DNA of 64,000 nucleotides from Desnuesiella massiliensis (GCF_001403615.1 NZ_LN879455.1:744001-808000), one strand, 5' to 3'; shown: positions 44,460 to 53,056, counted from the stretch's first letter. The notes: generated from the letters alone by a model not told the origin. Numbers and translations are program-made.

Positions 44460-46286
44460 GTGAAGAAAGACTATAAATATAAATATATATTTAGAAGGAT
44501 GATGAATATAATACCTCATTTAAAAGATATGTCTGTAAGAAATAAAATAATTATATATATCTTTGCTAGCACCATTATGTCATTAACTATCTTTGGAACT
44601 TTTATGTATGCTAGAATGTATAATAATATGTTAGAAAGTACCTACTCTAATATATCATTAATGATAAACAATACTTCTAAAAATTTGAACGATTCTTTTA
44701 ATGTAATTAAGTATACAACCTTAGGGCTAACCTCTAGCAGTACTGTAAAAGAGTGGATTGCGGATCCAAAATACTTCTATGAGGACAATGAGAATGTATA
44801 TGCAAAACAAACCATATTTGATGATGAGCTTAGGAGAAGCCTTTTATTTAACAATGCTTGGAATTTAAAGCTCATATCTACAGTAGCTACCTATGTAAAC
44901 GATAAAGGCATAAGTTATATATTTACTAAGGAAATGCCCATTGAAAAATTTAAAATTAATTCTGATAGGGTGTTTAATGATGTTAAGGGAAGAGCTCAGG
45001 ACTATGTATTTGATGTACCACCTACAATATATGATAACAATATATATCATGTGAGGCGTTTGCGTAGTCCCTATAATTACAACGAAACTATCACCTTTCT
45101 TGTGGCCACTAATGAACAGCTTATAGCAGATAAATTTGAAGAGCTCATGATGTATAACAAAGCTAATATATATATTTATGATAAAGAGGGTATAATTTTA
45201 TCTAGTAACGATAAAACCATGTTAGGTAAAAAGATTAATGATAAGATAATCAAAAACGTGGATTTAACAAAAATCAATGAGATTAGTATAGAGGATAAGG
45301 ACTATATTGCAGGTTATAAAGTGATTGAAAGCAACGGATTAACTCTTGTTATGACAGTGCCTAGAGAAAATATAGTTAAAAAGATCTTTGAAAGCATGAA
45401 TTACTATATTCTCTTTTCCATACTTCTAATGATTGTATTAACTAGTATTGTAGTTATACTTATGATGAATTCAACAAAATTTATTAAGGACTTACTAGTG
45501 TGTATTAATAATATTAAAAATAAAAAATATGATACTAAAATGCCCATATATAACGATGTATCCTTAGACGAGCTCAGTACTGCGGTTAACTCTATGACGG
45601 ATGAATTAAATTATCTTATAAAAGAAACCTATGAGAAGCAGCTTTTAATAAAAGAAATGAATATAAAATTTTTGCAATATCAAATGAATCCTCATTTTCT
45701 TTTTAATGTGCTGCTTACTATTCAAATGAAGGCAAAAATGTGTCAGGATGAAAGTATATATAAAATGGTAAATGCCCTTACCACACTACTAAGAGCTGGA
45801 ATTTACACTAATTCAACGGCAAAAATACAATTAAGGCAAGAATTAGAGTATGTGGAATTTTATTTATATCTTCAGAGGGTAAGGTTTGAGGAGCGACTAG
45901 AGTATAAGATTAACATAGAAGAAGAGGAAATGCTTAATCTATATATACCAAAGCTTACTGTAGAGCCTATAGTTGAAAATGCTATTGTTCATGGTTTAGA
46001 AAATCAAATAGACAAGTTCCTTGTTACTGTTAATGTATATAAGAGTAATAATGAACTTTGTGTGGAGATAATTGATAATGGTATTGGCTTTGATGTTAAC
46101 AAGGTCATAAATGAAACCCATGATGATGTTACAAAGCGCAATATAAAAAGGGATAAGATTGGGTTAAAAAATACGGATCAAAGATTAAAACTAATTTATG
46201 GCCTAAATTATGGATTAGTTATTGAGAGCCATATAAATGAGGGTACCAATATTAAAGTTATAATACCTTTAGATGAGGAAGAATAA
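44460..46286 (+). CDS. sensor histidine kinase (YesM-like)
   Basis: 608 residues from GTG 44460; a TTG 15 nt upstream is also open but lacks a ribosome site. The first membrane segment is near residues 25-45, followed by an extracellular Cache-type sensor (about 50-300), a second segment (about 305-335) and a HAMP domain. The His_kinase motif is LQYQMNPHFLFNVLL with phospho-acceptor H412. The ATPase has an N-box VENAIVHG and DNGIGFD. Encoded directly after its YesN partner. It should sense an extracellular sugar, possibly through the solute-binding protein encoded next. Confidence 0.92.
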   Translation: MKKDYKYKYIFRRMMNIIPHLKDMSVRNKIIIYIFASTIMSLTIFGTFMYARMYNNMLESTYSNISLMINNTSKNLNDSFNVIKYTTLGLTSSSTVKEWIADPKYFYEDNENVYAKQTIFDDELRRSLLFNNAWNLKLISTVATYVNDKGISYIFTKEMPIEKFKINSDRVFNDVKGRAQDYVFDVPPTIYDNNIYHVRRLRSPYNYNETITFLVATNEQLIADKFEELMMYNKANIYIYDKEGIILSSNDKTMLGKKINDKIIKNVDLTKINEISIEDKDYIAGYKVIESNGLTLVMTVPRENIVKKIFESMNYYILFSILLMIVLTSIVVILMMNSTKFIKDLLVCINNIKNKKYDTKMPIYNDVSLDELSTAVNSMTDELNYLIKETYEKQLLIKEMNIKFLQYQMNPHFLFNVLLTIQMKAKMCQDESIYKMVNALTTLLRAGIYTNSTAKIQLRQELEYVEFYLYLQRVRFEERLEYKINIEEEEMLNLYIPKLTVEPIVENAIVHGLENQIDKFLVTVNVYKSNNELCVEIIDNGIGFDVNKVINETHDDVTKRNIKRDKIGLKNTDQRLKLIYGLNYGLVIESHINEGTNIKVIIPLDEEE

Positions 46287-46294
46287 AAATATGG

Positions 46295-46336
46295 ATGTAT
46301 GAAAGGCTGATTTATAAAAACTACCTTTCATACATT
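46295..46336 (+). terminator. terminator after the kinase gene
   Basis: ATGTATGAAAGG and CCTTTCATACAT form a perfect 12-bp stem followed by a T-rich tract. Confidence 0.8.
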
Positions 46337-46387
46337 TCTTTTATTTATATTTTTGGAGATACCTAAACTAAGATATCTCTAAAAAAC

Positions 46388-46528
46388 ACAAGAAAAGAAA
46401 AAATATTAAAAGAAATATATAAAAGTAGCTTAGAATAATAATATTCTTATGTAAAAAAGCAAAATTAATACAACAACAGGTATATATTTTACATTCAAGG
46501 TGTTTATTAAAAGGTTTACAATAAGATT
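46388..46528 (+). promoter_or_regulatory. upstream regulatory region of the SBP gene, duplicate of 38441-38580
   Basis: Same three blocks as before the permease operon, at 46388, 46459 and 46508. About 60 of 70 bases match from GCAAAATTAATACAA to TTTACAATAA. This splits the sugar system into two units under one control sequence. Confidence 0.75.
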
Positions 46529-46563
46529 GTGATGAATAACAAAACGTTAAGGGGGAATAGCGA

Positions 46564-47868
46564 ATGAAAGGAAAAGGATATAAAAAAATATTATCTTTAG
46601 TACTTACTGGAGTTATAATGTCTGGATTAACGGCGTGCTCAAAGCCTGCGGAGCAAACTTCAGGAAAGAAGGAAAAAGTAAAAATAACCTATCCAACCTA
46701 TAGAGTTGGTTCACATGCTTCTGCTGCAGCGGAAAAAGAAATCATTGATGCATTTAAGAAGCAATATGGTGATGAAATTGAACTAGTAGTTGAAGAATTA
46801 CCAAGTGACCAGGCTTATGTAGAAAAAATGAAGGTCTTGGCAGCATCAAAACAATTACCAGATATAGTAGAAGGTAAGGATGGAATAATAGACCTAGCTA
46901 TTAAAAATGGTCAAGCTGTAGATTTACTTTCTTATGTTAATGAGGACTCAAAATACAAGGCTGAAATTGGTGATGAGGCTATCAAAGCTAATATGAGAGA
47001 TGGAAAGCTATACTCCATAGCTAATGCTCGTCAGCTTATAGGATATTTCTACAACAAAGATATGTTCCAAAAAGCAGGAATTACACCAGCAAAAACTTGG
47101 GACGAATTTATGGCTAATAATGAAAAGCTTAAGAGCAAAGGCTTTACACCTCTAGCATTAATGACTGGAGAAAATGCATGGACATCAGATCTTATATTTG
47201 CATCCATAGTTGGTACTGATGGAGAAGCTGGAAATAAGTTTATGAATACTATGAAACCAAGCGATTATAATAATCCAGCTGTAATTAAGGGTCTTACTAT
47301 GATGCAAAAGATGCTTAAGGACTACACTACCAAGGATGCTATAGGAGCTATATACTCAAACGCAGCAAATAATTTCTCTCAAGAAAAAGCAGCTATTATA
47401 GCTAATGGTCCTTGGATGACTCCAGACTTTTCAGATAAAGACAAATCAAAACCAGGCTTGGCAGAGAGAGTAGGAGTAGCCCTTTATCCAGGAGATGGTG
47501 TAATTTCACAATATGAAATAGGATATATGGTATGCACCACTGATAAAGCGAAGATGGATGCTGCTATGAAATTCTTAAAATTTAAAACTGGAGCTTATGC
47601 TCAAAAGGTTATGCTTGAAAAAGGTGGAGCTTTACCACTTACAGCTAATGTAGAAATGAGCGATGAATATAAAAAGAATAATCCACTTATAGTAGATTTA
47701 ATAAAACTTAGTGCTGACGCTAAATATAGATACTCAAATTTTAATAATACTGCAAATCCTACTGTTATAGATGTATTTGCAAAATTATTCCCAGAGCTTG
47801 CTTTTGGAAATATAACACCAGAGAAGATGGCTGCAAAAATGACAGAAGCTGCGGCTAAGAGTAAGTAG
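46564..47868 (+). CDS. sugar ABC transporter substrate-binding lipoprotein
   Basis: 434 residues. A lipoprotein signal ends at LTAC with the lipidated C25. The mature part is a family 1 solute-binding protein: KITYPTYRVGSHASAAAEKEIIDAFKKQYG, LPDIVEGKDGIIDLA, YFYNKDMFQKAGITPAKTWDEFMANNEKLKSKGFTPLALM. It should deliver an oligosaccharide to the two permeases at 38607-40311. AGGGGG precedes the ATG. Although separated from the permeases by more than 6 kb, it shares their upstream control region. Confidence 0.92.
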   Translation: MKGKGYKKILSLVLTGVIMSGLTACSKPAEQTSGKKEKVKITYPTYRVGSHASAAAEKEIIDAFKKQYGDEIELVVEELPSDQAYVEKMKVLAASKQLPDIVEGKDGIIDLAIKNGQAVDLLSYVNEDSKYKAEIGDEAIKANMRDGKLYSIANARQLIGYFYNKDMFQKAGITPAKTWDEFMANNEKLKSKGFTPLALMTGENAWTSDLIFASIVGTDGEAGNKFMNTMKPSDYNNPAVIKGLTMMQKMLKDYTTKDAIGAIYSNAANNFSQEKAAIIANGPWMTPDFSDKDKSKPGLAERVGVALYPGDGVISQYEIGYMVCTTDKAKMDAAMKFLKFKTGAYAQKVMLEKGGALPLTANVEMSDEYKKNNPLIVDLIKLSADAKYRYSNFNNTANPTVIDVFAKLFPELAFGNITPEKMAAKMTEAAAKSK

Positions 47869-47925
47869 TAGCATTAAATTAAAAAGTAAATTGGTAACTA
47901 TTGGACATATTTAATTAATTTGAGA

Positions 47926-47965
47926 AAAGGCTGTGAATGAACACGCATTTATTCGCAGTCTTTTT
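47926..47965 (+). terminator. terminator after the SBP gene
   Basis: A 13-bp stem (47926-47938 with 47951-47963, two G-U pairs) with a T run. Confidence 0.8.
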
Positions 47966-48085
47966 GTTTTATATTTTTACATGATAGGAATGATATTAAT
48001 GAATAGTTTATCATTTGCAGTTAAAGAAGGAATTCAATTTTCAGAAGAAGGCAGAATAGAATTTCAAAATAGTAAAAGCGATATA

Positions 48086-48114
48086 TTGACATACATATAT
48101 AATAATGCTAATAT
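48086..48114 (+). promoter_or_regulatory. promoter of the hisS leader
   Basis: TTGACA (48086-48091), a 17-nt spacer and TAATAT (48109-48114). The transcript would begin near 48121, about 20 nt before the leader peptide. Confidence 0.7.
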
Positions 48115-48140
48115 ATAACAAAAACTTTGAGGTGAAGGAA

Positions 48141-48200
48141 ATGTTTAAAATCTATAATATAACTAAAAAACTTCATCACCATCACAGGACGCACTTGTAA
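48141..48200 (+). CDS. histidine leader peptide
   Basis: A 19-residue reading frame, MFKIYNITKKLHHHHRTHL, with GAGGTGA 5 nt before the ATG. Five of the last eight residues are histidine, coded by CAT CAC CAT CAC and a later CAC. It sits directly upstream of alternative hairpins and of hisS. This is the arrangement of ribosome-mediated attenuators of his operons in enterobacteria. In Firmicutes aminoacyl-tRNA synthetase genes are usually under T-box control instead. Confidence 0.85.
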   Translation: MFKIYNITKKLHHHHRTHL

Positions 48201-48310
48201 CCTTGATTTTATATCACAGGTACAAGTGCTATTAGTGCTTGTACCTGTGGCGGTCAATAGATTAAAAGAGCTCTACAGGTATTTTATTAAATGCTTGTAG
48301 AGCTCTTTTG
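48191..48310 (+). promoter_or_regulatory. histidine attenuator with alternative hairpins
   Basis: Five segments can pair in two exclusive ways. Segment 1 (GCACTTGTAACC, 48191-48202, overlapping the end of the leader peptide) pairs with 2 (GGTACAAGTGC, 48219-48229). Segment 2 (48215-48226) also pairs with 3 (48238-48249) in a 12-bp stem. Segment 3 (48241-48250) can pair with 4 (48273-48282), and 4-5 (48264-48277 with 48296-48309) is a 14-bp terminator with a T tail. A ribosome stalled early on His codons leaves 1:2 and 3:4 to form, preventing termination; a ribosome at the stop codon masks segment 1 and allows 2:3 plus the terminator. Confidence 0.75.
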
Positions 48311-48351
48311 TCGTTTAAAATAACAATTATTAATTTAAGGAGGAATTTAGA

Positions 48352-49668
48352 ATGTCAATGGAATTAAGAAACCTAAAAGGGACTAGAGATTTTTTACAAA
48401 ATGAGCAGAGGATAAGAAATGAGATTATTAGAAAACTTCAAGGGGTATTCGAAGTTTATGGATATCAACCAATTGAAACCCCTATTATATGTCAATATGA
48501 CGTACTGGCATCAAAGTATGCTGGAGGAGATGAAATATTAAAGGAAATCTATAAGTTTAAGGACCAAGGGCAAAGAGATATAGGTTTAAGATATGATTTA
48601 ACAGTTCCTCTTGCTCGTGTGGTTGGAATGAATCTTGACTTAAAGTTGCCTTTTAAAAGATATGAAATAGGTAAAGTATTCAGGAATGGACCTGTAAAAA
48701 TTGGGCGTAGCCGTGAGTTTATTCAATGTGATGTGGATATTGTAGGAGTAAAATCAATTATGGCGGAAGCGGAATTAATGATCATGGCAAATGACATATA
48801 TAAAATGTTGGGACTGGATGTTTATATTTCTTTCAATAATAGAAAGCTTCTTTCCGGAATTATAAGAGCTACAGGATTAAGTGAAGATTTGGAAGGAACT
48901 GTTATATTGAGTTTGGATAAGCTTGAAAAGATAGGTGAAGCCGGTGTTAGATTAGAATTAATTGAAAAAGGTATAAGCAATGAAGAAATAAATATATTAT
49001 TTTCATTCTTAAATATGGATAAGGAAGAATTACTTGCAATGCTGAGAATAAATCCTAAGAATGAGCTCATAGAGCAAGGGGTAAATGAATTGGATGAACT
49101 AGTATATTACCTTCAATCAGCAGGGATAAAAGACAATTGTAAATTTTCACCTTGGCTTGCTAGAGGTCTTGAAATATATACAGGTACAGTTTTTGAAGTA
49201 TTTCTAAGGGATGGAAGTATAACTTCAAGCTTAGGGGCAGGTGGTAGATATGATAAAATCATAGGAGCATTTTTGAATAATGGGCTTGAGTATCCTGCAG
49301 TTGGTATAACCTTTGGTCTTGATGTAATCTATGCAGCATTATTATATAAAGAAATGAAAATACAAGAATCACCAGTGCAAGCGTATATTATACCAATTGG
49401 TACCCATGCAGAAGCACTTAATATATTAACAATGTTAAGAAGACAGGGAATTTCGGCGGATATAGAAATGAATAGTAGAAAATTAAGAAAAAGTCTTGAA
49501 TGTGCAGGAAAACAAGGCATCCCTTTTGTAATAATAATAGGTGAAGATGAAATAAAAATTGGAAAAGTTAAGATCAAAAATATGGAGGAGGGAAAGGAAA
49601 CTGAGGTTACGATAGATCAAATAGCCTGCCAGTTAAAAGGAAAGTTGGCACTAAAAAAGAAAGTTTGA
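48352..49668 (+). CDS. hisS: histidine--tRNA ligase
   Basis: 438 residues. Class II motifs are clear: motif 1 near YGYQPIETPII, LRYDLTVPLARVV, motif 2 FKRYEIGKVFRNGPVKIGRSREFIQCDVDIVG, and the histidine-binding ARGLEIYTGTVFEVF, with GAGGRYDKIIGAF as motif 3 region. The C-terminal anticodon-binding domain (about 335-430) is present, which separates it from the regulatory HisZ. AAGGAGG lies 9 nt before the ATG. Expression should respond to His-tRNA charging through the leader peptide. Whether a second hisS exists elsewhere is not visible. Confidence 0.93.
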   Translation: MSMELRNLKGTRDFLQNEQRIRNEIIRKLQGVFEVYGYQPIETPIICQYDVLASKYAGGDEILKEIYKFKDQGQRDIGLRYDLTVPLARVVGMNLDLKLPFKRYEIGKVFRNGPVKIGRSREFIQCDVDIVGVKSIMAEAELMIMANDIYKMLGLDVYISFNNRKLLSGIIRATGLSEDLEGTVILSLDKLEKIGEAGVRLELIEKGISNEEINILFSFLNMDKEELLAMLRINPKNELIEQGVNELDELVYYLQSAGIKDNCKFSPWLARGLEIYTGTVFEVFLRDGSITSSLGAGGRYDKIIGAFLNNGLEYPAVGITFGLDVIYAALLYKEMKIQESPVQAYIIPIGTHAEALNILTMLRRQGISADIEMNSRKLRKSLECAGKQGIPFVIIIGEDEIKIGKVKIKNMEEGKETEVTIDQIACQLKGKLALKKKV

Positions 49669-49715
49669 TGCCTAAAGTATGGTTTTAAACTATAGGAGGA
49701 AAGATAATATTAATA

Positions 49716-49783
49716 TTGCAAAAACTAATATGATTAGTTATAATAAAACTATAGATAATAAATTTAAAATTAATATAATTAGT
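49716..49783 (+). promoter_or_regulatory. promoter and operators of the MBL-tetR unit
   Basis: TTGCAA (49716-49721), a 17-nt spacer and TATAAT (49739-49744). The palindrome ACTAATATGATTAGT (49724-49738) fills the spacer. A second related site, ATTAATATAATTAGT (49769-49783), lies 45 bp downstream. Both fit dimeric TetR binding; the protein encoded at 50515 is the likely ligand. Confidence 0.72.
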
Positions 49784-49807
49784 TTTGTTATAAAGGGGAT
49801 GATATTA

Positions 49808-50497
49808 TTGAGAATAATTAAAGAAAAAACAGTTTACCAACTAACCTTTATGCCAGCACTTTTTCCTGTTAATTGCTATTTAGTAGAGTAAGAAGATTCT
49901 TTAACTTTAGTGGATGCTGCAGTGCCATTCAGCTGGAAGGGGATTTTGCAAGCTTCAAAAGATATAGGCAAACCTATTACAAGGATTGTGTTGACTCATG
50001 CTCATGATGATCATGTAGGAGCTCTAGATAAGCTAAAGGAAATGCTTCCAAATGCAACAGTATATATTTCTCATAGAGATGCTAAATTATTAAAAGGTGA
50101 TTGCTCGCTAGACAAGGAGGAGGAGAATTTGCCTATTAAAGGTGGAGTCCCTAAGAATATAAAGACAAAACCAGATGTACTTCTTAAAGATGGAGACAAG
50201 GTAGGAGCGCTACTTGCAATTTCATGTCCTGGTCATACTCCTGGCTCTATGTGTTACCTAGATACTAGAAGTAATATCTTAATAGTGGGAGATGCCTTGC
50301 AGACAAGAGGGGGAGCAGCGGTAGCAGGACAGATTCGTATTCTGTTTCCATTTCCAGCTATGGCTACTTGGAATAAGAAATTAGCTATTGAAAGTGCCCT
50401 AAAAATTAAGGAACTTAAGCCTTGGCTTATTGCCGCTGGGCATGGTAATATGATGAAGGAACCAGAAAAAGTCTTAAACAGAATAATAAATCAATAG
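49808..50497 (+). pseudogene. MBL-fold metallo-hydrolase gene with an in-frame stop
   Basis: From TTG 49808 (AAGGGG 9 nt upstream) the frame reads MRIIKEKTVYQLTFMPALFPVNCYLVE, then TAA at 49889-49891, then continues in the same frame EDSLTLVDAAVPFSW... to 50497. The metal site LTHAHDDHVGAL, the later CPGHTPGSM and the GDAL segment are all intact. One base change (GAA to TAA) explains the stop. Restarting at GTG 49910 would lack the first beta strands. The protein is thus probably non-functional, although the mutation is a single event and may be recent or a sequencing error. Confidence 0.85.
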
Positions 50498-50514
50498 ATA
50501 AGAAGGAGATATAT

Positions 50515-51090
50515 ATGTCACCTAGAAATAATTTAAACTTAAATACCATATTAGAAGTAGCAGCAGAGATTGCAGATAAGGAAGGCATCGAAGCCCTAAC
50601 CATGGCTGTACTTGCTAAAAGATTGGCTGTTCGAACACCTTCCTTATATAATCATATAGATGGACTTAATGACTTAAGAAAAGAACTTGCTATATATGGC
50701 ATAGAAAGTCTTTATGAGCACTTAATGCATGCAGCAGTGGGGAGAGCTGGAGATGAAGCTGTGGCTGCCATAGCAAAAGCCTATGTTGAATTTGCACGTA
50801 GTCATCCAGGTCTTTATGAAGCTACAATTTTTATACCAGATCCTTCAGATGTAGATTTTCAAAAAGCTGGCGAGAAGGTGGTTGAACTTTGCGTACGAGT
50901 TCTTAGAGCTTATGACTTGAAGGATGAAGAGGCTTTGCATGCTACAAGAGGACTTAGAAGCATACTTCATGGGTTTGCTTCCCTTGAGCAAAAAGGTGGA
51001 TTTGGTATGCCTCTTGACCATGATAAGAGCTTAGAACTGATGATAAATGCATATATATCAGGAGTTCATACTTTGAAAAATGAAAAGTGA
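50515..51090 (+). CDS. TetR/AcrR-family regulator with WHG domain
   Basis: 191 residues. The N-terminal HTH (about 8-55) reads LNTILEVAAEIADKEGIEALTMAVLAKRLAVRTPSLYNHIDGLNDLRKEL. The C-terminal part (about 75-185) fits the TetR WHG domain, with FARSHPGLYEATIF and GFASLEQKGGFG. AGGAG precedes the ATG 17 nt after the MBL reading frame. MBL hydrolases and WHG-type regulators are often paired in Firmicutes, so it probably controls its own unit via the palindromes at 49724-49783. The regulator is intact while its partner gene is broken. Confidence 0.88.
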   Translation: MSPRNNLNLNTILEVAAEIADKEGIEALTMAVLAKRLAVRTPSLYNHIDGLNDLRKELAIYGIESLYEHLMHAAVGRAGDEAVAAIAKAYVEFARSHPGLYEATIFIPDPSDVDFQKAGEKVVELCVRVLRAYDLKDEEALHATRGLRSILHGFASLEQKGGFGMPLDHDKSLELMINAYISGVHTLKNEK

Positions 51091-51092
51091 TA

Positions 51093-51196
51093 TATAGATA
51101 AACATTACGTAAACTTAACTTATACATGTTCCAAAATGGCATCTTCAAGCCATTATGGCGCATGTATAAGTTAATAGTTGAAGTTGTTTATCTATA
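51093..51196. repeat. 104-bp palindromic repeat, copy 2
   Basis: Inverted ends TATAGATAAACA and TGTTTATCTATA are perfect over 12 bp. Inner arms are AACTTATACATG/CATGTATAAGTT and AATGGC/GCCATT. It begins 2 nt after the tetR stop. It has exactly the same length as copy 1, and where the outer arms differ (GGGAAAC against GATAAAC) both sides have changed together. Confidence 0.87.
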
Positions 51197-51240
51197 AGGG
51201 GCTGATAAGAAATAAGAGAAATTATAGAGGAGGATACAAT

Positions 51241-51570
51241 ATGGCAACTTTTGAAGATTTTATGAAATTGGATATCAGAGTAGGAGAAATTACAAAAGTA
51301 GAGTTTTTTGAAAAGGCAAAAAAACCTGCCTATAAACTATGGGTTGATTTTGGAGAGGAGATTGGAGTAAAGAAATCCAGCGCGCAAATTACTGAATGCT
51401 ACAAAATGGAGGAACTCGTAGGAAAACAAGTATTAGGAGTAGTAAACTTTGCACCAAGACAAATTGCTGATTTTATGTCAGAAGTATTGGTATTAGGGAT
51501 CTATGCTGATCAGGGAGTAGTACTGATTCAGCCAGAACAATCTGTTAAAAAAGGCGATAAACTAGGTTAA
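51241..51570 (+). CDS. csaA: CsaA-type export chaperone / tRNA-binding-domain protein
   Basis: 109 residues from ATG 51241, with GAGGAGG upstream; the longer frame from 51178 starts inside the palindromic repeat and is rejected. The protein is a single OB-fold tRNA-binding domain: FMKLDIRVGEITKVEFFEKAKKPAYKLWVDFGEEIG, KKSSAQITECY, GVVNFAPRQIADFMSEVLVLG. This matches CsaA of Bacillus subtilis, which has chaperone activity linked to secretion. Typical length, cytosolic, dimeric in the family. Confidence 0.92.
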   Translation: MATFEDFMKLDIRVGEITKVEFFEKAKKPAYKLWVDFGEEIGVKKSSAQITECYKMEELVGKQVLGVVNFAPRQIADFMSEVLVLGIYADQGVVLIQPEQSVKKGDKLG

Positions 51571-51678
51571 TATATAGAATAAAATTTTATACCTTATTAA
51601 GGTGTTTTTATGGATGATACAGTAAACCTATAATAACTATGCTTACTTACAGGTGAAAAGTAAATTATCGATTTTTAG

Positions 51679-51713
51679 ACTACAAGAAAGTTATGCTTTC
51701 TTGTAGTTTTTTT
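51679..51713 (+). terminator. terminator after csaA
   Basis: ACTACAAGAAAG (51679-51690) and CTTTCTTGTAGT (51696-51707) with a run of seven T. The 109-nt stretch before it is non-coding. Confidence 0.85.
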
Positions 51714-51774
51714 GTTCTATATCCAAAAATCAATGGATTAGGCCTTAAAAATTATTTTTAAGGAGGAATTACTA

Positions 51775-52954
51775 ATGGAGGGTAAGGAGATTTTTGCTAC
51801 AACAGAGGATATTATTAGTGCTGCAGAATTAATTTCTGAAGCTGAAGAAAACAATATATTAATTTCAGAGGCTTTTGGAATATATAATGCAGTGACACTT
51901 GTTAATTTAGGATGTATTAAGAGTACGGATAAGGTTTTTGTTATGTGTTCAGAAGTAGATAGTATTACATGGGCAATATCCTATGTTTATACACCTCAGC
52001 AATTAATATCAAATAAAATAAATTCAGACGAAACTGTAGGAAATATTGTATTAGCTATGGAAAGAAGGTGGAAAAGCATTGATGAACTTTTAAAGAAATA
52101 TGTACACACAAAACCAAGATTTTTTAATGTGAATGTAGAAAATATAGAGTATGACAATGAATGTTTTGACATAGTAATATCAGGATTTATTAATATAGCT
52201 GAAATAAAAATAAAAGAACCAGTAAGTAGATTTTATCTTGAAACTGGAATTGAATATGAGATATTTGAAAAGTTATTAATAAAAGCTAGTAATATATTGA
52301 AAAAGGAAGGTATACTCTTAATACTTTCTAAACCAGGTTGGGTGTTAAAATCTTGGACTTTAATATAAGAACTTGGGTTACAACTAGAATATGAGACTTA
52401 TAATGTGTATACAGGGATTTACAGACATGCTAATGTTATTGTATGGTTAAAATTTATCAAAAAGGGAAAGGCCATTAATGTGGACAAGCAGAAAAGAAAT
52501 ATACTATCCTTAATGGGGGACAATGGAATAGATAGACTTTTCGCACATAGAAATAAACTGAGATTTCCATATGTAGAACTCTCTTATAATAATGTGGAAT
52601 CATATATAAAATTAGATCAAAACCTAGAATATATGCAATATTTTTTTTCCTTTGAAACTACTGTTAAGTTAGCGCAATTGTGTAAAGGTTATACAGCTTG
52701 TTTAGTTACTCCCTCCATAGCTCACTATGCACAAAAAATTCATAAAAGAATTATTAAAGCAGCATAAAGAAAGCATTGTCTATATTGTATTTCCCCATAG
52801 TAGGAAAACTAGTTTAATTAATGCTATGAAGGCTAAGGGGTTAGTAATAAGGGATGAAAGTTTAAATACATGCATAGAATATGTCAAGCCTCCTAAAATT
52901 GTTAGGATTTACGGTAAACAAGCAATTCAGCTTTATAGGTTTAGTTATATATAA
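51775..52954 (+). pseudogene. broken gene of unrecognised family, one stop and one frameshift
   Basis: Three consecutive pieces read as one protein of about 390 residues. The first (51775-52368) ends with TAA after GWVLKSWTLI; the same frame continues ELGLQLEYETYNVYTGIYRHANVIVWLKF to 52767. After a +1 shift in the A-rich stretch near 52727-52760 reading continues (IVYIVFPHSRKTS...) to 52954. The middle, with ILKKEGILLILSKPGWVLKS, resembles the C-terminal strands of class I methyltransferases, but I cannot name the family. AAGGAGG precedes the ATG. The lesions make it a probable pseudogene. Confidence 0.75.
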
Positions 52955-53056
52955 GTAAATTTTCTGATCTAATCAGAACCAATCCTTAAGTCAATCTATC
53001 TAATATATGAATTCAATAAATAAATAGCATGCTGTTTATAGGTTAGGAGAGAGAGT

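Noticed and set aside
47933..48118. 61-codon reading frame between the SBP gene and hisS
   Set aside because: Its start lies inside the SBP terminator, it has no ribosome site, and its end overlaps the promoter of the hisS leader.
48215..48309. T-box leader for hisS
   Set aside because: No GGGTGGNACCGCG-type bulge is present; the His-rich leader peptide and alternative hairpins explain the region better.
49679..49807. N-terminal extension of the MBL frame
   Set aside because: It spans the promoter and both TetR-type palindromes; the ribosome site and the conserved family start place the true start at TTG 49808.
51178..51240. N-terminal extension of csaA
   Set aside because: It begins within the 104-bp palindromic repeat, and a strong ribosome site precedes ATG 51241, which matches the usual CsaA start.
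52727..52954. Independent small gene
   Set aside because: It continues the upstream frame after a +1 shift and has no ribosome site, so it is treated as the tail of the broken gene.
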